Part shown: positions 34,732-43,562 of the stretch, one piece after another
Position numbering within the stretch: the stretch's first letter is position 1
Layout: each line of letters opens with the position of its first letter
Assembly (NCBI GenBank): GCA_963802215.1
Contig: CAWDHQ010000002.1
Span: 434,001 to 498,000 of the forward strand
Length of the DNA: 64,000 nt
From: SHZI01 sp963802215
GTDB taxonomy: Bacteria > Pseudomonadota > Gammaproteobacteria > Steroidobacterales > GCA-2729495
Direction of reading: 5' to 3'
Translations under genes and position numbers: made by a program
The notes under the pieces: model-generated
What the model was told of the DNA's origin: nothing
What the model saw: the letters and a program-made list of their open reading frames with translations, nothing else
The model's database searches: none

Positions 34732-35994
34732 CTACTGCTGGCCCGCGTAGATCGACCAGAGCTGCGCCAGCTGGGCATACTCCGGACTCTTGACCAATTC
34801 GAATGCCTTCCGGGCCTCGGCATTGTTCTTCGTAAGAATATACGCCCGGCCCAGGGACAGGTTGGCTTCGTCGGCATTCTTGACGCCGCCCTTGGAAATG
34901 CCGCGCTGGATGGCCTCGAGTCCCTTGGCGGGCTGATCGTAGCTCAGGTAGGCCTCGCCGAGCTTCACGTCCGCCTCACCGGCCTTGGCCGCCATTGCCT
35001 CCTTCTCGAACTGGGGCAGGGTCTTCTGGTCGGATGCAGCAAGCCGCCTGGATTCGGCCAGAAGTGCCTGGCTCTTCGCCTTGTCGCCGCTGTTCTCCAG
35101 GACGCCGGTGGAGTACCCCTTCTCCATGAACTTCAGGGCCTCGCCGGGGGAACCGAGCAGTGTGGCCGAGTTGGCGGCCTCGGTGAACTCGTCCGCATCA
35201 TCCATGGCGTCGACCTGATCCATGAGCCGGAAGACCTGGAGGATCTGCCGGTCCTTGCTGGCTGCCTGGGAGAGCAGTCCCCGGGTCAGCGTCTTCCAGT
35301 GCTCCTTGCGGGGGTAATAGCGCACCAGCTCGGTGGTGGCTTCGGTGATTCCCGGGGCGTTCTTCAGCTTGGAGTAGGAACTCTGCAGGATCAGCAGCCA
35401 GTTCTCGTCAGGCTTCTTGCCGGCGGCAGTGGCCAGCGCGACCGCTTCCTTCATGTAGCTGGCAGCTTCGCCGAAGTTGTCGCTGAAGTACGCGGCCTGG
35501 CCCACGAGGCCCAGCATGGCGGGGTCCCGCGTGCCGGTGGCCTCCAGCCAGCGCTTGCCGTACTCACCGGACTTGGCAAGGTCCTTGGGCTGGGTCTGCA
35601 GGTGGAGCTGGGCAAGAAGGCGGAGCCGGTCGCTGACCAGTTCCGGAGCCAGGAGGCCGGATGCGAGACTTCGGTCGTAGGCCTTGGCGGCGGCGTCGTA
35701 CTTCTGCTGTTTGACGGCGACGAAGCCCGCGAGCTCGTCGATCTGGAACTGCTCGAACGGCGTCTTGTCGGGGACGGCGTCCGCTGCCTGCAGCTGGACT
35801 TCCGCCTCGGCGTATTTGCCGGCGTTGGCTTGTTCCAGGGCGGCCTGCAATGGCTTCAGGACCTTGGGATTCATCTTCGGCGCCTTGGCCTTGGATGCCT
35901 GGGCCTGGGCGGCAGGCATCACGCTGATGCCGAGGACGGCGCACCCGAGGAGCGTCAGGCCGATGGTTGCCAGGGCAGGAAGGATCTTGCGCAT
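34732..35994 (-). CDS. exported TPR-like protein, Ton operon
   Basis: About 420 residues from the ATG at 35994 (GGAG 8 nt upstream; a longer frame to 36063 has no ribosome site). Signal peptide LPALATIGLTLLGCAVLGISVMPAAQA, then a Lys-rich start and TPR-like helices (LQAALEQANAGKYAEAEVQLQAADAV). It is paralogous to the next gene downstream, 26 nt away, so a tandem duplication is likely. Genes of this type follow exbD in some Gammaproteobacteria; the molecular role is not established. Confidence 0.85.
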   Translation of the reverse strand: MRKILPALATIGLTLLGCAVLGISVMPAAQAQASKAKAPKMNPKVLKPLQAALEQANAGKYAEAEVQLQAADAVPDKTPFEQFQIDELAGFVAVKQQKYDAAAKAYDRSLASGLLAPELVSDRLRLLAQLHLQTQPKDLAKSGEYGKRWLEATGTRDPAMLGLVGQAAYFSDNFGEAASYMKEAVALATAAGKKPDENWLLILQSSYSKLKNAPGITEATTELVRYYPRKEHWKTLTRGLLSQAASKDRQILQVFRLMDQVDAMDDADEFTEAANSATLLGSPGEALKFMEKGYSTGVLENSGDKAKSQALLAESRRLAASDQKTLPQFEKEAMAAKAGEADVKLGEAYLSYDQPAKGLEAIQRGISKGGVKNADEANLSLGRAYILTKNNAEARKAFELVKSPEYAQLAQLWSIYAGQQ

Positions 35995-36172
35995 TGTCAA
36001 AACTCCAATCAAACGTTGGCCGGCGAGCGTGCCATACCGGTGACTGCCGGCCCGGCGTGACACTTCGCTGGTCCTGGGCGGGATGTTCCGCTGACCGGGT
36101 GAATCAGTCCTGAATCGGCCCTGGCCGGACTGGCGCCGTAGCTCCTGAGCCGTAACTCCGGGGCCGGGATCG

Positions 36173-36595
36173 CTACTGGAACTTCTCGGTTCCGACGATA
36201 CCCATCTTCACCATGCTGTTGCGCTGGGCACTTGCCAGCACCTGGGCCACCGCGTCGTACTTCGCCCGTGGGTGTGCCTCGATCGCAACCTGGGGCTGCG
36301 GATCCTTCTGGGACTCGACCTTGAAGTAACGTTCCAGGGTGGCGAGATTCGCCACTGGCGTGCCGTTCCAGGAGATCGAGTTGTCGTAGTCGATAAGGAT
36401 GTTGATGACCACCGGGGGGACCAGCGGCGGCGGATTGTTCGTCTGGGGCATGTCCAGCTTCACGGCATGGGTCATCACCGGCAGCGTGACGATGAGCATG
36501 ATGATGAGCACCAGCATCACGTCAATCAGTGGCGTGGTGTTCATCTCCATCATGGGGGCGCCTTCACCCCCGCCTGAACCGACTGACATTCCCAT
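36173..36595 (-). CDS. exbD2: ExbD-like biopolymer transport protein (second copy)
   Basis: 140 residues. A short cytoplasmic N-terminus, one membrane helix with the proton-relay Asp (NTTPLIDVMLVLIIMLIVTLPV), then a periplasmic domain. The MEMNTTPLIDVM motif is diagnostic. It differs from the neighbouring ExbD in its periplasmic part (Pro-rich PPPLVPPVV segment). It is 50 nt downstream of the first exbD. A gap of about 178 nt to the TPR gene holds no feature I can name. Confidence 0.93.
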   Translation of the reverse strand: MGMSVGSGGGEGAPMMEMNTTPLIDVMLVLIIMLIVTLPVMTHAVKLDMPQTNNPPPLVPPVVINILIDYDNSISWNGTPVANLATLERYFKVESQKDPQPQVAIEAHPRAKYDAVAQVLASAQRNSMVKMGIVGTEKFQ

Positions 36596-36645
36596 TGTTC
36601 TGAACCTCTGACCTGGCTTCTGGCCTGGCCGTTTGACTGGGAGCC

Positions 36646-37074
36646 CTAGCGCGACCCGCGATTCGGCTCGGAAATGAAGCCGACCTTCTGGATGCCGCCC
36701 TTCTGGAGCTGGAGGATGACGCGCCCCACGTTCTCGAAGCGCACATTGCGATCACCGCGAACGTGGATCTCCGGCTGGGGAACCGTGACCGCGGCCGCGC
36801 GGATGAGATCGGCGAGGGCCTGCTGGTTGGGGACGCGTGATTCCTTCCAGTAGATGTTGCCCTGCTGGTCCACCGCGATGGTGATGTTCTCAGGCTTGGT
36901 GACCGTGGCGATGTTGCTGGCCTTCGGCAGGTCGAGCTTCACCGTCTTGGTGATCACCGGGATGGTGATCAGGAAGATGATGAGCAGCACGAGCATGACG
37001 TCCACGAGCGGCGTCGTATTGATTGCGGAGAGGATCTCCTCCTCGCCGTCGCCCGCCGGTACGTTCATGCCCAT
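36646..37074 (-). CDS. exbD1: ExbD-like biopolymer transport protein (first copy)
   Basis: 142 residues. Single membrane helix with conserved Asp in AINTTPLVDVMLVLLIIFLITIPV, and a periplasmic domain ending KVGFISEP. It works with ExbB to convert proton flow into TonB motion. Two consecutive exbD genes after exbB are known from Xanthomonas-type Ton operons, where the second copy is needed only for certain substrates. It starts 27 nt after the exbB stop. Confidence 0.94.
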   Translation of the reverse strand: MGMNVPAGDGEEEILSAINTTPLVDVMLVLLIIFLITIPVITKTVKLDLPKASNIATVTKPENITIAVDQQGNIYWKESRVPNQQALADLIRAAAVTVPQPEIHVRGDRNVRFENVGRVILQLQKGGIQKVGFISEPNRGSR

Positions 37075-37101
37075 GGCTTTGCTCCGACCTGACCTGCGCC
37101 G

Positions 37102-38001
37102 TTACTTGCGCGCGGCGCCAGACTTGGCGCCACCACCCACCAATGCCGCGTAGAGGTCATTGGTGAAGTATCGCAGCTGGTCCAGGATCGACTTGTTCCG
37201 GCGCAGGAGCCAGTTGTAACCCAGCACCGCCGGCACGGCGACGGCCAGACCGATGGCGGTCATGATCAGTGCCTCACCCACGGGGCCGGCCACCTTGTCG
37301 ATGCTCGCCTGGCCAGCGACGCCGATCGCGATAAGGGCGTGATAGATGCCCCACACCGTCCCGAAGAGGCCGACGAACGGGGCGGTGGAGCCCACCGACG
37401 CCAGGAAGGACAGGCCGCGCTGCAGGTCGTTTGTCATGCGATCGACGTTCTGCTGCAGCTTGCCGCTGATCCACTCGGCCACGGGCACGTGCTCGGTCAG
37501 CTTGCCTTCGTGGTGCTCGCTGGCCTTGATGCCGCTCTCGACCATGGCCCGGAAGACATTGCCCTTCCCGGAGAGCTTCTGCAGGCCCTCGTTGAGAGAG
37601 TTGCCCGTCCAGAAGTCCCGGCCGGCTTCCCTGGCCTGCTTGAGGAGGCGCTGCTGTTCCCAGAGCTTGGTCAGGATGATGAACCAGGAGTACAGGGACA
37701 TCAGCACCAGGATGATGAGCGTACCGCGGGCCACGAAGTCACCCTGGGACCACAGCTGGGCGAGCCCGTAGGGGTTTTCAGCCTCGTTGGCTGCCAGGCT
37801 GGTGTCCACCGGGGCGTCGTCGATCGGGGCGATATCCATCGTGCCCATGTCCACGGGCGCGGTGCCGTCGATCGGCGCGGCGTTGGGGTCGACCGCCGGG
37901 TCCACCGGAATGGTGCCATCGGCTGCCGGGGCCGTCAGATCGGCGGGGGCCGCCATCTCTGCGTCCGTGTTCTGTGCCAGCTGAATATTATCGCCTGCCA
38001 T
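37102..38001 (-). CDS. exbB: ExbB/MotA/TolQ-family proton channel with extended acidic N-terminus
   Basis: 299 residues. Three membrane helices: about 90-110 (GTLIILVLMSLYSWFIILTKLW), about 195-215 (FLASVGSTAPFVGLFGTVWGIYHAL) and about 240-262 (GEALIMTAIGLAVAVPAVLGYNW), the last two carrying the ExbB signature. The first 85 residues are low-complexity Ala/Pro/Asp with repeated AP(I/V)D units and no clear cleavage site; this exceeds common ExbB. It would form the pentameric ring around ExbD. Confidence 0.93.
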   Translation of the reverse strand: MAGDNIQLAQNTDAEMAAPADLTAPAADGTIPVDPAVDPNAAPIDGTAPVDMGTMDIAPIDDAPVDTSLAANEAENPYGLAQLWSQGDFVARGTLIILVLMSLYSWFIILTKLWEQQRLLKQAREAGRDFWTGNSLNEGLQKLSGKGNVFRAMVESGIKASEHHEGKLTEHVPVAEWISGKLQQNVDRMTNDLQRGLSFLASVGSTAPFVGLFGTVWGIYHALIAIGVAGQASIDKVAGPVGEALIMTAIGLAVAVPAVLGYNWLLRRNKSILDQLRYFTNDLYAALVGGGAKSGAARK

Positions 38002-38046
38002 GACTCACTTACCTTGAATGTTGCCCCGGTTGCCCGCGGCTGAAAA

Positions 38047-38679
38047 TCAACCCTCGATCTTGAACGTTACCTTGACCGAGTGCCATACCGACACTGGAGC
38101 CCCGTCCTCGGTGCCGGGCGTGAAACGCCAGGCACGCAGGGCGTGCTTGAGTGCTGCTTCATCGAGCCGCGGGAAGCCGCTGCTCTTCTGAACCTTGCCG
38201 TCCTTGACCGCGCCGTCGGGTCCCACCAGCACCTGCAGCACCACGGAGCCTTCCTCGCCCAGACGGCGCGAGGTGGGCGGGTACTCGGGCTGGAAACGGC
38301 GCTTGAACTTGGGGTCGATCTCCGGCGCCTTCTTGACCACGGCCTTGACCGGCGGTGGCGCCGGCGGCGGCTTGACGTTGGTGACGTTCGTCAGCGCGGT
38401 GGTCGCGGGCGCGTCGACGGGCACGTCAACGACGATATCCGGCGGCGGTACATAGGGCGGGGGCGTCTCGATGGCCGGCGGCGGAGGCGGCGGCTCGTCC
38501 TCCTCGGCAATTTCCTCGAGGATCTCGGCGATGATCGGCGGCGGCGGGCGATCGACCTGGATGATGCCGAGGCTGGTGACAAGAGCCCAGACCAGCAGCA
38601 CGTGAAAGACGACGATGATCGCGAAGATCGTCGCCTTGCGTCCGCTACTGCCCAGGCCGGTGTCGAAGGTGCTGTCCAT
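38047..38679 (-). CDS. tonB: TonB energy transducer
   Basis: 210 residues from the ATG at 38679 (a TTG at 38694 is possible). An N-terminal anchor (KATIFAIIVVFHVLLVWALVTSL), a Pro-rich periplasmic spacer with many PPP runs (about 45-125), and the C-terminal domain (YPPTSRRLGEEGSVVLQVLV ... ALRAWRFTPGTEDGAPV) are all present. It transmits energy to outer membrane TonB-dependent receptors. It is the first gene of the minus-strand Ton operon, 45 nt before exbB. Confidence 0.94.
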   Translation of the reverse strand: MDSTFDTGLGSSGRKATIFAIIVVFHVLLVWALVTSLGIIQVDRPPPPIIAEILEEIAEEDEPPPPPPAIETPPPYVPPPDIVVDVPVDAPATTALTNVTNVKPPPAPPPVKAVVKKAPEIDPKFKRRFQPEYPPTSRRLGEEGSVVLQVLVGPDGAVKDGKVQKSSGFPRLDEAALKHALRAWRFTPGTEDGAPVSVWHSVKVTFKIEG

Positions 38680-39031
38680 GTCTGCTCTTTGCAAGGCTAG
38701 TTCTGCTGCAAGGCTAGTCCGGGTGCCGCCCTGACTGCGCAGCGGTGCTGGCTTCTTAGTTCAGCGGAACCGGGCGCATTCTGCGCACGGCCGCGGGGCC
38801 AGTGACCTTTGGACCGGGACCCCCCTCGGGCCAAGGCCGCTAAATTTACCCGATCTTTCTGGTGATTGCACATGGATCTGGAGTCCCGCTGCTTGCCCGG
38901 CCCGAGTGGCGCTCAGTCAGGTTGGATCGGCTTCCTGGCAATTAGTTTCGCGCCGGGGTGGTGTGGCCGCGGCAGCGCTGCAACAATGGCACCCTTGCAG
39001 GGCAGAGTTCCCCTGCCGGGCGGAGGCTTCT
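38680..39031. other. 352-bp intergenic region, tonB (minus) and lipoprotein gene (plus)
   Basis: No convincing gene. It holds the tonB leader repeat. On the minus strand TAAATT follows TGCAAT with 16 nt between, within 38845-38875, a possible distant tonB promoter. I see no Fur-box-like sequence. Open frames on the plus strand here start without a ribosome site. Confidence 0.5.
38690..38718. repeat. 12-bp direct repeat in the tonB leader
   Basis: TGCAAGGCTAGT occurs at 38690-38701 and 38707-38718 (17-bp period), directly upstream of the tonB start. It could be slipped-strand duplication or a tandem regulator site. Confidence 0.6.
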
Positions 39032-39412
39032 GTGCGACAGGTCATTGCGCTCGTCATGGCGCCACTGGTTCTGCTGGCCGGCTGTGCGGCAGATGTCCTC
39101 GACAAGAGCGCGGATTTCGACCGGCACCGCAACAGCCGGATCGTCCAGCCCTTCGACAAGCCGGACAAGATCTATTTCGACGTCCGCTTCAGCCCGGAGT
39201 ACCCGGCCGACGATCCCGCGGCGGAAGAGGCCCGGATGACATGGCTCGAGGGCTGGTTGAAGCAGCGCCAGCTCTGCTCGTCGGGGCATGAGGTCGCGAG
39301 CCGGCGGCCTTTCGACTACTTCGAGGACAACCCGGCGGGCTACCAGCAGCGCTGGGAGATCCGCTGCGTCACTCCTGGTGGCACTAGCGGGGCTGGCTCA
39401 GAGCAGCCGTAG
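39032..39412 (+). CDS. small lipoprotein, unknown function
   Basis: 126 residues from the GTG at 39032, which has GGAGG 5 nt upstream. The signal peptide IALVMAPLVLLAGC has a clear lipobox (LAGC). The mature part is acidic and aromatic with two further cysteines (RQLCSSGHE, EIRCVTPG) that may pair. No family recognised. The 3' end overlaps the convergent DUF192 gene by 15 nt. Confidence 0.7.
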   Translation: MRQVIALVMAPLVLLAGCAADVLDKSADFDRHRNSRIVQPFDKPDKIYFDVRFSPEYPADDPAAEEARMTWLEGWLKQRQLCSSGHEVASRRPFDYFEDNPAGYQQRWEIRCVTPGGTSGAGSEQP

Positions 39413-39871
39413 GCGTGTCCCGGGTTCCACGCGCCAGCGCCGGGCAAAGCCGGCATTGAGTTCCAGCACGCCCACCACGGCGCCCCCGGAGCTGATGCGC
39501 TTCGTGGAAAAGGGCTCCGTGTCCCGGGCGATGGAGGCCACGGTGCCGTCCGGCCGGATGAAAAGCATATCCAGGGGCAGCACCGTGTTCTTCATCCACA
39601 TCACCAGTTCCAGCGGTGCGTCGTAGCCGAAGTACATGCCCTCGAATTCGCCGAGGGACTCCACGAACATCAGCCCCTGGCTCCGCTGCAACGGAGTGCT
39701 GGCGAAGAACACGTCGATAAGGAGGCAGCGGGGACCCCTGGTCTCCAGGACGGCGAGGCCACGGGGGAAGTCCGCCACCAGGTGCGCAGGCTGGAGCCCG
39801 GCCGCGGGCCCGGACAGCAGTCCGAGGAGGATCGAGCTCGCGAGAGCCGCCGCCAGGAGCTCAGTCCGCAT
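39398..39871 (-). CDS. DUF192 family protein, exported
   Basis: 157 residues with a signal peptide (LAAALASSILLGLLSGPAAG). The DUF192 core is clear: ASTPLQRSQGLMFVESLGEFEGMYF, then LVMWMKNTVLPLDMLFIRPDG, then GAVVGVLELNAG. The fold is known but the function is not. It starts inside the end of the next upstream gene (11-nt overlap). Confidence 0.9.
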   Translation of the reverse strand: MRTELLAAALASSILLGLLSGPAAGLQPAHLVADFPRGLAVLETRGPRCLLIDVFFASTPLQRSQGLMFVESLGEFEGMYFGYDAPLELVMWMKNTVLPLDMLFIRPDGTVASIARDTEPFSTKRISSGGAVVGVLELNAGFARRWRVEPGTRLRLL

Positions 39872-40496
39872 CGGCAGGAACCCATCCCGAGAAGCGCAGG
39901 TCGCTCACGGTGAGAGACGAGCGGTCGCCGACGGAGGGCAGCGCCCCCACGCAATAGACGAGACCGTCGATGCGGTTGCCGTCAGCGCCGCCGGCACGGT
40001 GAGGCTGCGGTGTGACTGAAGCGATGCTGGCCCAGCAGCGTCCCGGCCCCCCGGAACTGAAAAAGCGTCCCTCCCGTTCGTCGATGACGGTCACATTGGC
40101 GGCGCGCTCCGCGCCGGCCAGGTCCTCAGGCCTCCCGGCCAGGCCGATCAGCAGCGAAACCCGGCCGCCCCCCGGCCGGTCGCCGGCGAAGAACAGCCGG
40201 ATTCCCTCGCCGTCCGGCTTCTCCATGCCGTCGCAGGTCAGGTCGGGTCCGGACCAGTCGGCCGTCAGGCTGAGGGCCCCGAAGAACCGGCCCCGGAGGA
40301 ATCCGTCCTCACCGAGGGCGCAGGCCGGGCCCGCGGACGACCCCGACCCCACTGCAGCCAGTCCGGGCGGTATCCGGGCCGGGGCCTGCAGGAGGGCCAG
40401 TGCCCCGGTCACCAGGACCCCGGCAGTACCAACCAGGCTGGCGGCTCGCCTGAGCCACAGGCCGGGCAGCGGGTTGGCAGGTGGGCAGGCGGGCAT
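39861..40496 (-). CDS. hypothetical exported or membrane-anchored protein
   Basis: 211 residues from the ATG at 40496; longer frames upstream read against the diguanylate cyclase gene and are not believable. N-terminal hydrophobic helix (LWLRRAASLVGTAGVLVTGALALLQ), then a domain with several Gly-rich turns and three cysteines. Strand-rich pattern (RVSLLIGLAG, NVTVIDEREG). No family recognised. It overlaps the DUF192 gene, so the two are probably one transcript. Confidence 0.65.
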   Translation of the reverse strand: MPACPPANPLPGLWLRRAASLVGTAGVLVTGALALLQAPARIPPGLAAVGSGSSAGPACALGEDGFLRGRFFGALSLTADWSGPDLTCDGMEKPDGEGIRLFFAGDRPGGGRVSLLIGLAGRPEDLAGAERAANVTVIDEREGRFFSSGGPGRCWASIASVTPQPHRAGGADGNRIDGLVYCVGALPSVGDRSSLTVSDLRFSGWVPADAD

Positions 40497-40592
40497 GGCC
40501 GCGTATCCTAACGGCTCTGCACCGCCGGGGGGCGAAATGTGACTCACCGCGCAGCCCCACCCCGGTACAGCCGGTAACGTCGATGGCGTTAA

Positions 40593-41882
40593 GTGGGCCG
40601 GGCGCTCCCATTGCGCTCCGGCAATTCGTGCTTGGGCAGAGCCTGGCCCGACTTGGGGGCGCGACGAACCTTGAATCTGGACGTGACACAGCACCTGAGT
40701 TCGCTGGTGACGGAGCGGCGGCCCGGCGATTTCCGGCTGCGCTTCAGCCGGTTCGTCGAGGGCGAGTTCCGGCGCGTCTACGCGGAGTCCAATTACCCCA
40801 AGACACGCCCGATCCTCGTGATCGGCGCCGCCACCATCTTCATGGCGTTGATCTTCGCCGTGATGCACGACAACCTGTCCTGGCAGACTGCGGCGTTCAT
40901 GCTGGGCGTGCTGCTTCCCACGCTGATGGCAACCCTCGTAATGTCCTACAAGGAGGGGTCGCACGGCGCGTACCAGATCCTCCTGGCGTTGACGGCCTTC
41001 TGGATCGGGCTGGTCTGCACGTCGATCACAGTGCGCGCCAGCCTCGCCGGGGCCCCCTATTATTTCGGGGCCGAGGTGGCCTGGATCTTCCTGGTGTGGC
41101 TCGTGCTCGGCCTGCACTTCTGGAGTGCGGTGCTGATTGCCGTAGCCATTTCCATGATCTACCTCTGGGGCATGCTGACCTGGCAATTTCCACTGCAGGA
41201 AGTGGTATTTTCCGCTCTGACCCTGCTGGCAGTGAATGTCATCGGTGCCTACTGCTGCTTCCAGCTCGAGTCAGCCGTGCGGCGGGCGTTCCTCGAGTCC
41301 AGGATGCTGAACGACCTGGCGGAGCGGGACGGACTCACCGGGCTCTACAACCGGCGCCGGTACGACAAGGATGTGGAGAAGCTCTGGCGCCAGTCCCGCC
41401 GTGACCAGAGCCAGCTGACGCTGTTGCTGGTGGACATCGATCACTTCAAGGGCTTCAACGACCTTTACGGCCACCAGGCGGGGGATGATGCGCTGAAGCG
41501 GGTGGCCGAGGTCATCGCCATGTGTGCCCAGCGACCCCTCGACTTCGCGGCCCGGTTCGGTGGCGAGGAATTCGCCCTCGTCCTGTACGGCCCGGCCCAG
41601 GACTTCGGCAGGGAGATTCCGGAAATGCTCCGGCGGAGCGTCGAGGAACTGAAGATTCCCCACGCCGAGTCCACCACCAGCCCGTGGCTAACCGTCAGCG
41701 TCGGCGTGGCGATTGTCAGTCCCGGCAATGAGCGCAGCCTCGCCGGCGCCATCCAGCTCGCCGATGAGGCCCTCTATCAGGCCAAGGAAGAGGGCCGCAA
41801 CCGGGTCGTCGTCAAGGAATCCAAGAGCGCACACATCCAGACCGGCCGCTTTCGCGCCGCCCGGATGCAGGCCGGCGGCTGA
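40593..41882 (+). CDS. membrane diguanylate cyclase (GGDEF)
   Basis: Up to 429 residues; the first 26-30 from the GTG at 40593 look noncoding, and a TTG at 40671 or GTG at 40683 is likelier. About six membrane helices form a MASE-like sensor (residues about 70-225). The GGDEF domain follows (RDGLTGLYNRRRYDKD start; LVDIDHFKGFND; active site GGEEF). An RPLD motif five residues before GGEEF is the inhibitory I-site, so product feedback is expected. It makes cyclic di-GMP. The gene is divergent from the 39861 gene. Confidence 0.9.
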   Translation: MGRALPLRSGNSCLGRAWPDLGARRTLNLDVTQHLSSLVTERRPGDFRLRFSRFVEGEFRRVYAESNYPKTRPILVIGAATIFMALIFAVMHDNLSWQTAAFMLGVLLPTLMATLVMSYKEGSHGAYQILLALTAFWIGLVCTSITVRASLAGAPYYFGAEVAWIFLVWLVLGLHFWSAVLIAVAISMIYLWGMLTWQFPLQEVVFSALTLLAVNVIGAYCCFQLESAVRRAFLESRMLNDLAERDGLTGLYNRRRYDKDVEKLWRQSRRDQSQLTLLLVDIDHFKGFNDLYGHQAGDDALKRVAEVIAMCAQRPLDFAARFGGEEFALVLYGPAQDFGREIPEMLRRSVEELKIPHAESTTSPWLTVSVGVAIVSPGNERSLAGAIQLADEALYQAKEEGRNRVVVKESKSAHIQTGRFRAARMQAGG

Positions 41883-41904
41883 AGCCCTCGCTCGCCGGCC
41901 ATGG

Positions 41905-42324
41905 CTACCAGGTGCCGATGTTCGGCGCCGACTTCCAGGGTTCCCGCGGGGGCAGGGCGCCACCCTTCTGAAGCAGTTCAATGGAAATGCCGTCCGGCGA
42001 CCGGACGAAGGCCATGTAACCGTCCCGGGGTGGCCTGCTGATCGTGACCCCGGCCTCCTGCAGCCGGCTGCAGAGCGCATAGATGTCGTCGACCTGGTAG
42101 GCCAGGTGCCCGAAGTTCCGCCCGCCCGTATAGGTCTCGGGATCCCAGTTCCAGGTCAGCTCCACACAGGCGCCCTCGTCGCCAGGCGCGGCCAGGAACA
42201 CCAGCGTGAACCGGCCCCGATCGTTGTCCGTGCGCTTGAGTTCCCGCAGCCCAAGCTGGTTGCAGTAGAAGTCGAGGGATGCGGCCAGGTCGGTCACGCG
42301 GACCATAGTGTGCAGGTACTTCAT
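41905..42324 (-). CDS. gloA: lactoylglutathione lyase (glyoxalase I)
   Basis: 139 residues from the ATG at 42324. MKYLHTMVRVTDLAASLDFY is the GloA start. The four metal ligands of the family are visible: His5, Glu in CVELTWNW, His in FGHLAY, and Glu in ISIELL. It isomerises the methylglyoxal-glutathione adduct. It lacks long insertions, so it resembles the nickel-type bacterial enzyme. It is divergent from the hydrolase gene with about 13 nt between starts. Confidence 0.92.
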   Translation of the reverse strand: MKYLHTMVRVTDLAASLDFYCNQLGLRELKRTDNDRGRFTLVFLAAPGDEGACVELTWNWDPETYTGGRNFGHLAYQVDDIYALCSRLQEAGVTISRPPRDGYMAFVRSPDGISIELLQKGGALPPREPWKSAPNIGTW

Positions 42325-42337
42325 TAGAATGCTGCCG

Positions 42338-43306
42338 ATGTCGCCCAGCCAGGAATCCCGGTCCGAGGCCAAGCGCCGCATCTTGTACGTGCCCGGTATC
42401 CGTGCCAAGCCGCCTCCGGATCTTCATCGCGAACTGGTCTGGCGGTGCCTGCTCGAAGGCATTCGCCGCGCTGATGGGCACGTCGCCGAAGCCCTTGCGG
42501 CAGTGCCCGACTGCCTGCGGCTGATCCTGTGGGGCCACGAGTTCTATGACCAGTACCGGGACGTCCGGCCCGACGAGCCGGGTATCGCGGCACTGCTCGC
42601 CGAGCCGCAGCCGGACCGGGACAGCATCCGGGAGGTGTATGGCCTCAGGCGACGTGCCAGATACCTCGCGCACGGCTTCGCGGACCGTTTTCCGCACCTG
42701 ATCCACTGGCTGGCCGGTGAGAACACCCGCGCCAACATTGCCGACTCGGAACGCTATTTCCGGAATGACCACGGCGTCGCCGACCGCATCCGGGGACTGC
42801 TGCGCGCCGAGCTGGAGCGCTCCTGGGCCGCCGGCGAGCGCATCCTTCTCATGGCCCACAGCTTCGGCTCGGTCATCGCCTGGGACACGCTCTGGGCCCT
42901 GAAGGACCGGGCGATGCCCGTCGACCTCTTCCTGACCATGGGCAGTCCGCTGGGCACGCGCTATATCCGCCGCCAGCTGATGGGCGCGGGCGAGACGGGC
43001 GCAGCCCGATATCCGCGGGGGATCCGGCGCTGGCAGAACCTCAGCGCGACTGGCGGCCTGACGGCCCTGGGCCACCGGTTCGCGGAGGATTTCGCCGAGA
43101 TGCGCCGCCTCGGGCTGGTAGCCGAAATCACGGACCAGACCGACCTGGTGAACCCGTTCCGCGGCACTGAGGGCCTGAACGTCCACCGGTGCTACGGCTA
43201 CTTCGTGAATTGCGTCACCGGCGAGGCCATAGCCCGCTGGTGGCGCAACCAGCCGGACCCCGATTCTGTGGAGTCCCTCACAGTACCCCCGGGGGCATTT
43301 CCCTAA
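42338..43306 (+). CDS. alpha/beta-hydrolase-like protein
   Basis: 322 residues from the ATG at 42338. The nucleophile elbow is LLMAHSFGSVIAWD with Ser in AHSFGS, followed by DLFLTMGSPLG, as in lipase-like or PGAP1-like hydrolases. The N-terminus RRILYVPGIRAKPP is the first strand and oxyanion loop. No signal peptide, so probably cytosolic. The substrate is unknown. A small gene follows after 10 nt. Confidence 0.75.
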   Translation: MSPSQESRSEAKRRILYVPGIRAKPPPDLHRELVWRCLLEGIRRADGHVAEALAAVPDCLRLILWGHEFYDQYRDVRPDEPGIAALLAEPQPDRDSIREVYGLRRRARYLAHGFADRFPHLIHWLAGENTRANIADSERYFRNDHGVADRIRGLLRAELERSWAAGERILLMAHSFGSVIAWDTLWALKDRAMPVDLFLTMGSPLGTRYIRRQLMGAGETGAARYPRGIRRWQNLSATGGLTALGHRFAEDFAEMRRLGLVAEITDQTDLVNPFRGTEGLNVHRCYGYFVNCVTGEAIARWWRNQPDPDSVESLTVPPGAFP

Positions 43307-43316
43307 CGTTCAGGCC

Positions 43317-43514
43317 ATGCGCGCGAAGTACTACACCCGCTTCCTGCTGCGCTCGGAGGAACCGGGATTCGCGGACGAATACAGCGGCGTGGTGGAGCTG
43401 AACCACGCCGTGGACCAGGTGCTGGAACCGAAGGAGATCGAGGCGTTGCTCGCCCAGAACTTCCAGCGCGACGAGGGTGAAGTGGAACTCCTCAACTGGT
43501 CACGGGTTCACTAG
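43317..43514 (+). CDS. small conserved-looking protein
   Basis: 65 residues. YYTRFLLRSEEPGFADEYSGVVELNHAVDQVL then an acidic helix (EPKEIEALLAQNFQRDEGEVELLNW). No signal or membrane segment. Short spacing suggests co-transcription with the hydrolase gene; the terminator at 43563-43591 ends the unit. I do not know the family. Confidence 0.65.
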   Translation: MRAKYYTRFLLRSEEPGFADEYSGVVELNHAVDQVLEPKEIEALLAQNFQRDEGEVELLNWSRVH

Positions 43515-43562
43515 GTGTCTGACGCTGACGTGGTGGTCTGATTTTTCGATTCCCCCTGTATT

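Noticed and set aside
40497..41186. N-terminal extension of the 39861 gene
   Set aside because: Antisense to the diguanylate cyclase; low-quality composition (His/Gln/Pro).
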